A stretch of 64,000 bases of DNA from Blakeslea trispora (taxonomy: Eukaryota; Mucoromycota; Mucoromycetes; Mucorales; Choanephoraceae): positions 1-64,000 of the forward strand of contig JAIWNE010000062.1 of assembly GCA_025331445.1 (NCBI GenBank). Reading direction: 5' to 3'. Below, one piece after another: positions 24,092 to 33,053 of the stretch. How positions within the stretch are numbered: the stretch's first letter is position 1; each line of letters opens with the position of its first letter. A model generated the notes under the pieces. The model searched no databases. It was not told where the DNA came from and was given only the letters and a program-made list of their open reading frames with translations. A program made the position numbers and the translations under genes.

Positions 24092-26974
24092 TTAATTGGA
24101 GAGGAAATTGGTATAGTATTTGAAATACCAGTAAATTCCAAACTTGCTTAAGTTGATTAGTTGGTAGTTGTCCAACCGAGTATGCATATCAAGTAAGCAT
24201 TCGAGGCGAACTTGCCTATAGTCAATAAGTTCTCCCGTAGGTAGCGCCCTGAGAACATTTGTTAGTCTATCATTGGCAGAAGCCGGTTGTACTTGATAGA
24301 CTTGCATAAAACCATCGACGTAAACGCCAACTTGGAGCAAAGAAGGATGTTGTATCTGTTTAAACAGTGCAAACAATCCGTTGCATACCTTGATATTATC
24401 ATTTTGATAATCATTGTTATCAACAAAGTCTCGAGTTCCCCCAAAGAAATGTTGGTAAAAGTCTTGTGCATGTGTGTCAACAAAATTTAGAACTCTTTGG
24501 CCAGTCTTGACTCTAAAGCCATCTTGAGTCAACCAAGAGCCACCATCTACAACATGTCTCATAGCTGCTTGCTTGCCAAACTTAACAGCCAATTGTCTTG
24601 GAACTTCGGCTTTGTTTGTATGTTCAATGTGCTCCCTGATGTGCTTGTTAAACTGCTCCCCTTTTTCTGTCTCAAAGTTCAAAGATGCGCCAAAGCGTTT
24701 GATGTCTTGCGATAAGTGAGTAAGGAAATGGGTTTTGGGCTTCAGGTGATACTTGACATGCTTGATGTGTGTGCAGTTTTGATCATAGTCATAGAGTATG
24801 GCAACCAGTTCTCTAGATACTTGGCCTACTACTTCTACATAATGGTTAAAGCCTTGTGGTACTTGCTTTACAAAAAGAAGGGAGCATAGCTTTCCGAGCT
24901 GGACAAAACAAGGAATCATGTACTTGAGATTTCCTGTTGCGTCAGGAAACTCTGCGACTAAAATCACGGGAAGTATTTGAAGCGATACTTTGAAGTCTCT
25001 TCCCAAGAAAGACCCAACATGCTGAAGCTTTCTACTCAGCTTTCTAGAGAAGCCTTTTGAATGCTTGTAATGATCAAGAGCCGTCGTTATTTTGGTCAAT
25101 TGCGCTTTAGTAGCAATGATTTTAACGAGGTCTGTTATCAAGTACTTCGACACACCTAGCAATACTGTATGAAGGATCTCAGTTGGAGTATCCTGTTGTG
25201 GATCAAAAGACTTCAGTTGTAAGAGAGCACTTGTGTTAGTGTCTTTAAATGACAAAACTTTTGCTACTGAGCTTTCTCCAGCTTTAGGAGCATCTAAGAT
25301 CACACTGCTTCGATCGGAAGTACTTGCTGCTGTCACATAATGAGATCTAACTCGCTGGCAATGATCTCCAGTGTAGTATGATCTTGTTCTTTGTCTAGCT
25401 TCAGCACCACGAGAAAGGTCGACATAGCACTTTCTACAAGGACACTTGGTACGTAAGCCATAGAGACCACAAAGTTGAGAGTGACAGGGAGAGTCTGCTT
25501 CAATCCACAAAACGGGAGCCACAACAAGCACATCTTCATTGTCAACTGCTGAATACATGACAACACCGTTCTCCAGCTTGACTAGGTCTTCTACAAGACA
25601 AGGAATCAACGAAACTCCACTAATACCCTCCTTCTTTTGGACAGCTCCAATAAAATGCATATTCTCTAGTGACGATCTTTCCTTGAATGTCATTGAAGCA
25701 CATCGCATTGACCAGCTTTCATATGCATTGAACTGCTTGCTCTTGTTTCCACTAGTATCATCGGTGAAAAGAATAATAGGGCTTATTCTAACCTTGTAAT
25801 ACTTTCCAGGTTGATTAGCAGCAAGCTTTCTGAGTGGATGCATGATGGTGAAAAGGTTCAGATGATATGTGCTGAGTTGCATCATACCATTGAAGATGTC
25901 GAGTCCAATTGCCAGATTGGCACGATCGACTTGCACTAACTGTATCAATTGACTTGCACGCATCTTGATGCAATTTTCTTTGATGAAGGTTCTTGAATCA
26001 TTTGGATAAATGATAACTTGGTAGTCTTGTACAAAGAGATTGTTGCATTCAGTATGAAACGATTCGATTAGCAAGTAAATAGATCTGTTGCCTGCTTGAA
26101 TTAGAGCAATATCACCAGACCAGTAGTCAAAGTCATCTACAGTAGTCATAGGCTGTTGGAAGCATGGGTTCTCTTTCCATTTCTTGCCTTGTTGTAGGGA
26201 GACTGACTGATTGGGAGTACGGTCAGGGGCAGAGAAAATTCTAACTGATTTTCTTGGGTTGGACGCCATCAACTTCAAATGATCTGAAGGTAGATTTACA
26301 CATCCTTCAACTGAGGCATTATTATCATTTTTCAAGATAACAGACTTGCTAGGAAAAACTGGAATCTGGTTGCGAACTTGGTTCTGGTAATGCATGAGCT
26401 TGTTGAGTGTTGGCAAAACAACTCTTTCATTCTTTCTGAAAGCTTCTTCAGAAACAATCAATAGAAGCTTGAATGCATAAAGAATTTTCATCATCATTCT
26501 TTGAGATATCATGTCGTTATCTCCATCTACCAAAACATGCAATATCATTGCCTCAATATTCTTGAAAGGAAATGCTGACTCTGCATTTTGAATTCCTTCG
26601 ACATTTTGATTGAAAAGACCTTGTAATGTTTGAATACGATAGTTTACAAGCTGTTCCAAAAGTCTGTCGGTGTCTTCATTTTCTTCTTCAACTTCAGAGT
26701 CATTGAAATCCAGTTCGAAGTCATCTTCGTCTTGCTCTTCTTCATTGGCTGCAGCACTAAGTTCTCTTTGCTCAGCAGATCTAAGATAGCTGTTGATGTA
26801 TACTTCGCTCATATGATGCACAGTAGATAAATGTTGTCCAAGCATGTACTTTGTTGCAAATATCCCATCACACAAACCACAATGATTCTCAGGCTCTGTT
26901 TCGAATTGGCTAAATACACTTCTACCAGGTTGGTTTTGAGGTATGATACGTTGTCTTTTTTGTTGAGAGGACAT
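24092..26974 (-). CDS. CACTA/Plavaka-like DNA transposase
   Basis: One uninterrupted frame of 960 residues from the ATG at 26974. A C2H2 finger sits at the N-terminus (Cys32, Cys35, His48, His53: CGLCDGIFATKYMLGQH), followed by an acidic stretch. Downstream are motifs of a transposase family widespread in fungi: TDDTSGNKSKQFN near the middle, a zinc-ribbon-like CPCRKCYVD, TPTEILHTVLLGVSKYL, and a C-terminal FLTHLSQDIKRFGASLNFET block. This family is usually filed with Plavaka/CACTA-type elements; that placement is from memory of motif layout and is less certain than the transposase call. The gene is intact, without introns. Terminal inverted repeats and a target duplication were looked for on both sides but not identified, so element borders stay open. 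Upstream TTG or CTG starts are not needed. Confidence 0.75.
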   Translation of the reverse strand: MSSQQKRQRIIPQNQPGRSVFSQFETEPENHCGLCDGIFATKYMLGQHLSTVHHMSEVYINSYLRSAEQRELSAAANEEEQDEDDFELDFNDSEVEEENEDTDRLLEQLVNYRIQTLQGLFNQNVEGIQNAESAFPFKNIEAMILHVLVDGDNDMISQRMMMKILYAFKLLLIVSEEAFRKNERVVLPTLNKLMHYQNQVRNQIPVFPSKSVILKNDNNASVEGCVNLPSDHLKLMASNPRKSVRIFSAPDRTPNQSVSLQQGKKWKENPCFQQPMTTVDDFDYWSGDIALIQAGNRSIYLLIESFHTECNNLFVQDYQVIIYPNDSRTFIKENCIKMRASQLIQLVQVDRANLAIGLDIFNGMMQLSTYHLNLFTIMHPLRKLAANQPGKYYKVRISPIILFTDDTSGNKSKQFNAYESWSMRCASMTFKERSSLENMHFIGAVQKKEGISGVSLIPCLVEDLVKLENGVVMYSAVDNEDVLVVAPVLWIEADSPCHSQLCGLYGLRTKCPCRKCYVDLSRGAEARQRTRSYYTGDHCQRVRSHYVTAASTSDRSSVILDAPKAGESSVAKVLSFKDTNTSALLQLKSFDPQQDTPTEILHTVLLGVSKYLITDLVKIIATKAQLTKITTALDHYKHSKGFSRKLSRKLQHVGSFLGRDFKVSLQILPVILVAEFPDATGNLKYMIPCFVQLGKLCSLLFVKQVPQGFNHYVEVVGQVSRELVAILYDYDQNCTHIKHVKYHLKPKTHFLTHLSQDIKRFGASLNFETEKGEQFNKHIREHIEHTNKAEVPRQLAVKFGKQAAMRHVVDGGSWLTQDGFRVKTGQRVLNFVDTHAQDFYQHFFGGTRDFVDNNDYQNDNIKVCNGLFALFKQIQHPSLLQVGVYVDGFMQVYQVQPASANDRLTNVLRALPTGELIDYRQVRLECLLDMHTRLDNYQLINLSKFGIYWYFKYYTNFLSN

Positions 26975-27517
26975 TTTGAAGAGAAAATTGAATGAGGAAT
27001 AAGTAAAGAAGGAATACAATCAAACCAATTTTTCTTTTTTTGATTAAGTTGACCAACAATGTCACACTGAAACGCCTAATTTTATTTTCAACTTAGGAGG
27101 ACTTGAAGATTTTAATTTTGATTTTTCTTTTGCATGCTTCTTTTTTCCCTAATGGTCAAAAAATAACCACCTGCTTATCTTCTTTATTAGACTACCTGCT
27201 CTCCTCAGTCTATTAGGAGCATATAAGGTATGAAACAACTTTACTTTCTTTTTATTGTTTACTAACCATATTTAACGCTAGAACAAAAAGTGAAGATAAG
27301 ATGCTGAGGTAGGTCATCTATTATTGCATACTGCATAAAGTATATCTCTAACTAGATCTTTCATTCTACTAGGATGTAATAACAAAGTTATATATATATA
27401 GTGACTTGAATGTAAGTGGTTTCTATCATTAAGTATTGCTCTGTTGCTTATACTTTTTATAATCGATTTAGGCAAGCCAAGCACTTGATAGTTTATGAAT
27501 CTCTTAGTTATAATACG
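26975..27517. other. Non-coding flank of the transposase gene
   Basis: About 540 bp that should include the transposase promoter and perhaps one element end. AT-rich, with a short TATATATATA run near 27391-27400. No ORF and no clear terminal repeat. Confidence 0.4.
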
Positions 27518-27778
27518 GCCAGCTAAATCTATTAGCTACTAGGTTCTGGATAGCTGCTACTAGGCTTCTGAATGGCTACTTCTAGGCTTGATATACCAGG
27601 GTGCAGTAGGTTGTCCTTGGAAGCAGTGTAGTAAGGTAATGGCTATTGCAGCCTAAAAACCTATCTACCTGTATTCCGGGGTCAATCTACTGCACCCTGG
27701 TATATCAAGCCTAGAAGTAGCCATTCAGAAGCCTAGTAGCAGCTATCCAGAACCTAGTAGCTAATAGATTTAACTGGC
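27518..27778. repeat. Long fold-back (inverted repeat) element
   Basis: Arms at 27518-27609 and 27687-27778 are 92 nt each and reverse complements of one another with a single mismatch that I can see; the loop is 77 nt. The arms themselves carry internal TAGGCTTCTGAATGGCTACT-like and CTACTAGG sub-repeats. The element has no coding capacity and looks like a fold-back MITE. No target duplication is obvious. Confidence 0.92.
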
Positions 27779-28360
27779 ACAATTTAATCCAATAAAAATT
27801 ATTTTATTATTCATTTTGCATAAAACACCTTGATTCATCTGAAAATAAAAAATAAAAACTCCTCCATGTTTCTCGTCCAAAAAAGGAATCTATTTTGAGT
27901 CTGAAAAATCCGTCGGTGTTGCAATCTAAAACCTCTGGTGGTGTTTTTTGGAGAAAATTTTGAAATCCGCCGTCGAAAAAAGCAATTTTGAAGTCCAAGT
28001 TCATGCACTTTTGCTCTCAATTTACTTGCGTTTTTTCATAAACTTTCATTAAATAGTCTGTTGATACTTTATCAGAAACAAGCTACATACTTTCCTGGCA
28101 ACTAAGAAGACAGAAAAGTATATTGCTTCGTTTTGCATTTCGAGAAATTTATGCAATCACTCAAACGATTTAGTTTCGTTGATCTTTCTTGCTGATTGAA
28201 GATAATTAATGAAGTTGTCCAAACGCTTCAGCAACAATCAGTTTGGCGAACAACCATTTGTGTTGGGATATAAGCAAGCAAAGATAGTATATGCCATTCA
28301 GGAAGTGTATCAAATATAAAGTATCCAACAGTAATATAACTAATACACGCTTGTTTTTTT
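27779..28360. other. AT-rich intergenic region
   Basis: Holds no supported gene. Two overlapping minus-strand frames near 27807-28020 are phenylalanine-rich and lack any recognised domain. Confidence 0.4.
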
Positions 28361-29417
28361 TTATTGAGGTTTAAAAGTGATTCTAAATTTATCAATACTA
28401 AGCTTCAAGCGAGCACGGGTTTCTTCAAGTCGTCTTGCTGCTTCTGTGCACGACGTCATTTCTTCTTCAGCCTTCTCTTCGATCATGGTATAGATCTCTT
28501 TTCTTCGACTGAAGAAGCGAGATTCTTTTTTGTCCTTGCGCCAACCGGTGCCAAACTGTTCCTCCAAACGTTTTACGGAAGGCCCGTTTCCAAGACCAAC
28601 ATCATACTCTCTCCAAACATCAACAATGGTCACGATGCTTCGACTCATAGAGTAATTGGGAGCAACAGAAGAAAGAGGAGAGACCAAGGAAGGAGACGAA
28701 GAGGAAGGCAACGGCAAAGAAGGAGAAGAGTCGTTACCATTGAACAAGTTATAGCCCAAAGCAAAGAAGTCGGCAAAGTTTTGAGCATTTCGCTTGTCAT
28801 TTTCTTCAGCTCGTCTGTCACCTGCTTCCATACGCTGTTCCATTGCTTCTTGATTCGACTGCAGCACCTGGAACTTTGCTGCCAATTGCTCAAATCCAGT
28901 TCTGATACTGGATGCCAGATCTGGCAAGACGGCTTGAAGCATTTGGCTGTTAGAAAATGCTTGTTCGTTGTCGGCAACAGCAGCGAGAACTTGACACTCG
29001 AAATCCTTGTACAAGTGAGACAAAAAGATGTTACATGTCCAAAGGTAATAGTTGGGATACTTTTGCTTCAAGATGACAGAGTCCTATGAAAAATTTAAGT
29101 TAGTTGCTTATTATGCAACAAATAAAAACAAGTTACCTGAAGGAAAACGGTGCGAAGATTGGAAAGTAGATTCAAAAAGTTTAGTCCTGCAATATCTTCT
29201 TGTACTCCGTCTTGCAATTCAAACTTTTGTTTCCAAATATCAACCTGAGGAAAGATCTGCACCTGTAAATCCATAGGTGGAACAACTACAGCACGAGGAA
29301 GAAAGTAGTTGTTTGAAGCAACAGGGAAACCAACGAGACTCTTCATTGCATCAACAGGAAGACTTAAGACATAACATCCCACCATTCTATCAGTACCCCA
29401 TCTTCCTACCATTCTTT
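28361..29417 (-). pseudogene. Crypton-like tyrosine recombinase, 3' portion with GCR1_C domain
   Basis: Two exons join at 29137/29083 with a GT-AG intron. The first exon keeps only the end of a tyrosine recombinase: GRWGTDRMVGCYVLSLPVD, then PVASNNYFLPRAVVVP. The second exon (28361-29083) ends in a GCR1_C-type domain (DVWREYDVGLGNGPSVKRLEEQ, GWRKDKKESR, RRKEIYTMIEE). A recombinase followed by a GCR1_C DNA-binding domain is the arrangement of fungal Crypton elements. The 5' part, with the recombinase arginine and first histidine, is missing: around 29410-29420 the sequence switches to a plus-strand DIRS fragment. The element is therefore truncated and should be dead, although the GCR1_C half is an intact frame and might still be translated. 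Confidence 0.7.
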
Positions 29418-29795
29418 GCAGCAAGCACCGAGGCAATTCTCAAGGGTGCATCCTTTCAAGAAGTGAAGTCGCATGCTAACTGGAGTCAAAATGGGAATAC
29501 GTTGGAGGAGTATTACTTTAGACCACCAAACCAACATGATGCTGGAAAGACAATGACAGAAAGAATTTTTCGATCTACGGAAAACAGAACCACATCTGAA
29601 GTCGGAGTGAGCCACACGGCAATTGTGGTAGGTACGACCCACAATGGCCTAGTTGGCGAAACGAAGACAGAGGATGTGGTGGGTGCCCGCCCTTGGTATG
29701 AAAATTGGTGGCCATTTTCCCAGCCCTAAAGACTTGAAAAGATCTTGATGATGACGCCTTTTTTAGGTATAAAGAAATAGATATAGAAATTTTAT
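29418..29795 (+). mobile_element. DIRS-type element fragment: recombinase C-terminus plus terminal repeat
   Basis: The plus strand encodes the last ~100 residues of a DIRS tyrosine recombinase: STEAILKGASFQEVKSHANW, then the catalytic-tyrosine region LEEYYFRP, ending EDVVGARPWYENWW before a stop at 29729. It aligns block by block with the recombinase at 40889-42070 (KKHANWS, FEDFYYKP, HTRPWYRPFW). After the stop, an AT-rich stretch and a GCGCGGCCTGAAGGCC segment at about 29821-29836 resemble the GCCGCGCTTTATTTTCAT terminus seen near 40750. The fragment lacks the reverse transcriptase, RNase H and most of the recombinase. Confidence 0.7.
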
Positions 29796-30103
29796 TTTAT
29801 TTTATATAATCTGAGAATAAAAGCGCGGCCTGAAGGCCATAAACCACATCGCTATTTGTGCAGCTTGGCTGTTATTTTTTTGCTTCTCTAACTTTTTAGA
29901 TGTCTCCAAAATTACTTCTTTGCTTTCTATCCTTATTAAAAACAAAGATAACCTTCCCTGTAAAGGGTGGCTTTTGGGGTTGCTGTATAAAACCTGTATA
30001 CCAATTCCTGTATACCTAAGGTTTAAATATTGCTCAATAAGCCACATGGGTACAAATACATTTTACACTTTGCTGTATATTCTCTTATAGCTAAATACTT
30101 GAA
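29796..30103. other. AT-rich spacer including a DIRS-like terminus
   Basis: Contains GAATAAAAGCGCGGCC at about 29815-29830, similar to the terminal repeat of the DIRS element at 40.75 kb and 44.56 kb. No gene. Confidence 0.45.
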
Positions 30104-32089
30104 ATGTTAATTGAAAAACAGTACCGTAACCTCGACTACTTCAAGAAGCAATTTCCCGATGGCGAATGGTTTGAAGAGTTCGATGTTCAACCCTGCAATG
30201 GAGATGAAGAGAGTTTCGCCAAATGCAACCTTGGCATTGGTTGGGCCCTGACTGAAGGTGTCAAGAAAACGACAAAGGGCTGTCCTACTCGGTACAAGAA
30301 GTGCTTTGGGGCTGTTGTATGTGAAAACAGTGATTGTATCTTATACAATAAAGAATGCAGACCTTACCATAGCCTAAATTTGATCAAATCTCAAAAGTGC
30401 ATGCATTGTTAACAAACATTGAAGCATGTTAGCTGTGATGTTGTTCGAGTTAAATTTACTTTAATTCATGATGAGAGAGAGGACGTTACAAGCTGTACCG
30501 TCAAACGTAGTGGAGGACATACCCATGGTGTAATTCCAAGACTCCATTTGTCAGGAGATCAAAGCAACATGGTACTTGAAACTGTCAAAAATGACCAGAC
30601 ATAAACTCCCAAGAATTTCAGCATTGGAGTCACCTCTCGTCCTGGCGAATTCGCTTTGCCTGCCAAAAAGATAAGTTTTGTCATGGGAAACCAAGATGGA
30701 ACAAAATATGAGCTTAACGTTGCTAAAACTTTTCTTGGTATCAGCAAAAATTCTGACTTCTTGGATGATTTGGGAAAAATCATGAATGACTTTGAAGGCT
30801 ACATTGTACATGCACAAGTTTCCAATGACGAGAACTTCATGGTTGCTTTTTCTGCACCTGGTATTGCTGGGTTCAAGCTTCCATTTTCTCATCAACCTAT
30901 CGTCACCGATGTAACTTATAAGGCTGGTTCTGCCGACAAGAAATACCTTTGTTCTTATGTGATTTATGTTTTAGAAATGAAAGAATTCTACGATGAAGAG
31001 GAAAATGTCTTGATGTTGTTGATTGCTTTCTTTGTGAACTCTCCGATAAGAGTTGCGGGCATTTTATGTCCCAAGTTACAATAGATGAATCAATTCCTGA
31101 GGTGAATTGCAAGCCACATGATGTTATGAGTGATGGTAATCTTACATAATGGTAACGATAGACAATATGAAGCTCACTTTGCGTTATCTTCAGTTCTTGG
31201 AAGCATGGTCTATAAAAAAGACTTGAGGTTGAATCCCAATGCAAGTAACTCTTGCTTCATCTACGCACCTTTTGAACTGCTGCTCCGATGTGCTGTTCCT
31301 TTTATAAAGGACTCGCTCACAAAGGCATACAATCAAAGCAATCGTTTTGACAAAGTTCTTTTTGATACTTCTGAAGAATATGCCAAAGGTCAAGAAGTAA
31401 AAGGCAGCCGACTTTTGAGAGATTTCGTCTGGTCAACTGGCCCTTTCTTTGAGAAAGGAGAAATGGGTTGCGCATACCGTTGTCTGGAGTGGTTTTGCGA
31501 GAACTTGTCGAAAGACATACGTTCTCTTTTCTCATCTACAACAGTCTATGAATATGTTCATTGTTAGGGCTGTTTGGAAGGATCAGTCATCAAGGAGAAT
31601 GAACGGGGAATGGCCGCTTGTTTGCGAGGGGACTATCCCACAATGAAGCATTATAATGCAGCAAGACGGCTTAAGAAAGATAGAGAGAGGCAAATAGAAG
31701 GTATTAGGAAACGCTCTGAGGATGTATATCACAAAGAGATCCTCTGCAAGACAAGACAAGGCGCATATTGTGATAGTTGTGGTCACAAAAGCCCTCTCAA
31801 GGGAACTCTTATACCAGACGACAATGTTTCAGAATTCTTGATCATTGTTGATCCTGTGAACTATATCCCAGAAAATATAATTAGAGGACAATTGAAAGAG
31901 CCTGAAATGGAAGTATACTTTCCAGAGACCTTTTCTATCAGCGCTCCTTCATCAAGAGGTTCGAAAAATGATTGCATGAAGGTAGAATACGCCTTGCACG
32001 CCAGAATGTATTCAACACATCCGACTGGAGTACATTTCTTTTCGATAGGCAGAAGGCAAACAAGGGCTCTACAAAATCGACAATCTTGA
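30104..32089 (+). pseudogene. Decayed MULE-like transposase with cysteine/histidine-rich N-terminal domain
   Basis: Three frames joined by stops and shifts carry one protein. The N-terminal part (30104-30412) reads GIGWALTEGVKKTTKGCPTR, then CFGAVVCENSDC and a terminal CMHC, a cysteine pattern like GCM/WRKY-type zinc-binding domains attached to Mutator-like transposases. A stop at 30410-30412 is followed by VTSCTVKRSGGHTHGVIPRL, another stop at 30602-30604, then a core with QPIVTDVTYK (a likely catalytic aspartate) up to 31084. After a frame change, 31130-31567 and 31574-32089 continue, ending with a second CDSCGHKS knuckle. At least three stops and one frame change mean it is non-functional. 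The MULE label rests on layout and motif memory; a different cut-and-paste family is possible. Confidence 0.55.
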
Positions 32090-33053
32090 TCATGAAGCCA
32101 AATCTTGAAAGAAATGGCTGTCTTAGACGAATCCCCTCTTAAATGAAAACAGCAACAAATACTGACTAGAGGAGAAGATAGGCAGTAAGCCCTGCCAATG
32201 AAGGTAAAGTGTTAGGACCTTAGGTTAGGTTACACCAACTAGTGAAGGACTTTCATCATTCTAACATCTTAATATAGTAAAGAACAAAGACTAAAATGAT
32301 TTAATAGCTAAAGTAAACTTCAGATCATATAAATACTCTTACAAGATGTGTTCGTAATAAAGGTATACCTTATCCAATCTCAAACTATTTCTATTACAGT
32401 TATCAGTTTACTATATTCTATCTATCTTCAAATTTAACAATTGGGTTTTCTGCTATTACCATCTTTTTTCTTTTTTGATGCAACGATACTGCTCTATTTA
32501 ATCGACAATTTATTAGATTCTTTTTGTTAGAATATGAGACTGTTTACTTCGATCTTGTGATGGAAAGGTACTGTAATTTATAGCTTCAACAAATTGTATC
32601 GTATGTTTGTCTGGCTGTATATTCTCTTGAATTGGGTCAAGTAATCTCGCTGTTTCTATTTTACCGATAGATTCAACTCAAAAAACAAAATCATGAAAAA
32701 TCAATAGTGGCGAGAAATAGAGTATGAATTGAAGCTGTTGACTACCAAACTAAGCGTTGCAGCGCTAGGTTTAAGCCTGAGGTTAAGCGACAAACAGATC
32801 CTTCTGCATATATCGCACTATCAGTTGGATGCCAGCATCTAATTCATTGGATTTTTTGCCTGTATTCTTAGCTTTCTTAAATCAAAGCACTATTCTGTTT
32901 GGGCATTTACTTTGGTACATAAAAAAAAATGACAAAATAAGACAGGGAACCAACAATAATCAAGTTACTGAAACGAAAAGAACAAAAGCATAAATATAAT
33001 TTTAAAAAAAACAAGGGATATCAATATAATAAATAAAATTACAAAGTTTGGCT
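32090..33053. other. AT-rich intergenic region
   Basis: About 960 bp with no supported gene, repeat or RNA. Probably old transposon flank and the 3' region of the following minus-strand gene. Confidence 0.4.

Noticed and set aside
27391..27400. TATATATATA run as a possible promoter
   Set aside because: Simple AT repeat with no ORF at a suitable distance downstream on either strand.
28364..29089. 241-codon plus-strand frame
   Set aside because: Opposite-strand shadow of the GCR1_C-bearing recombinase, whose motifs are on the minus strand.
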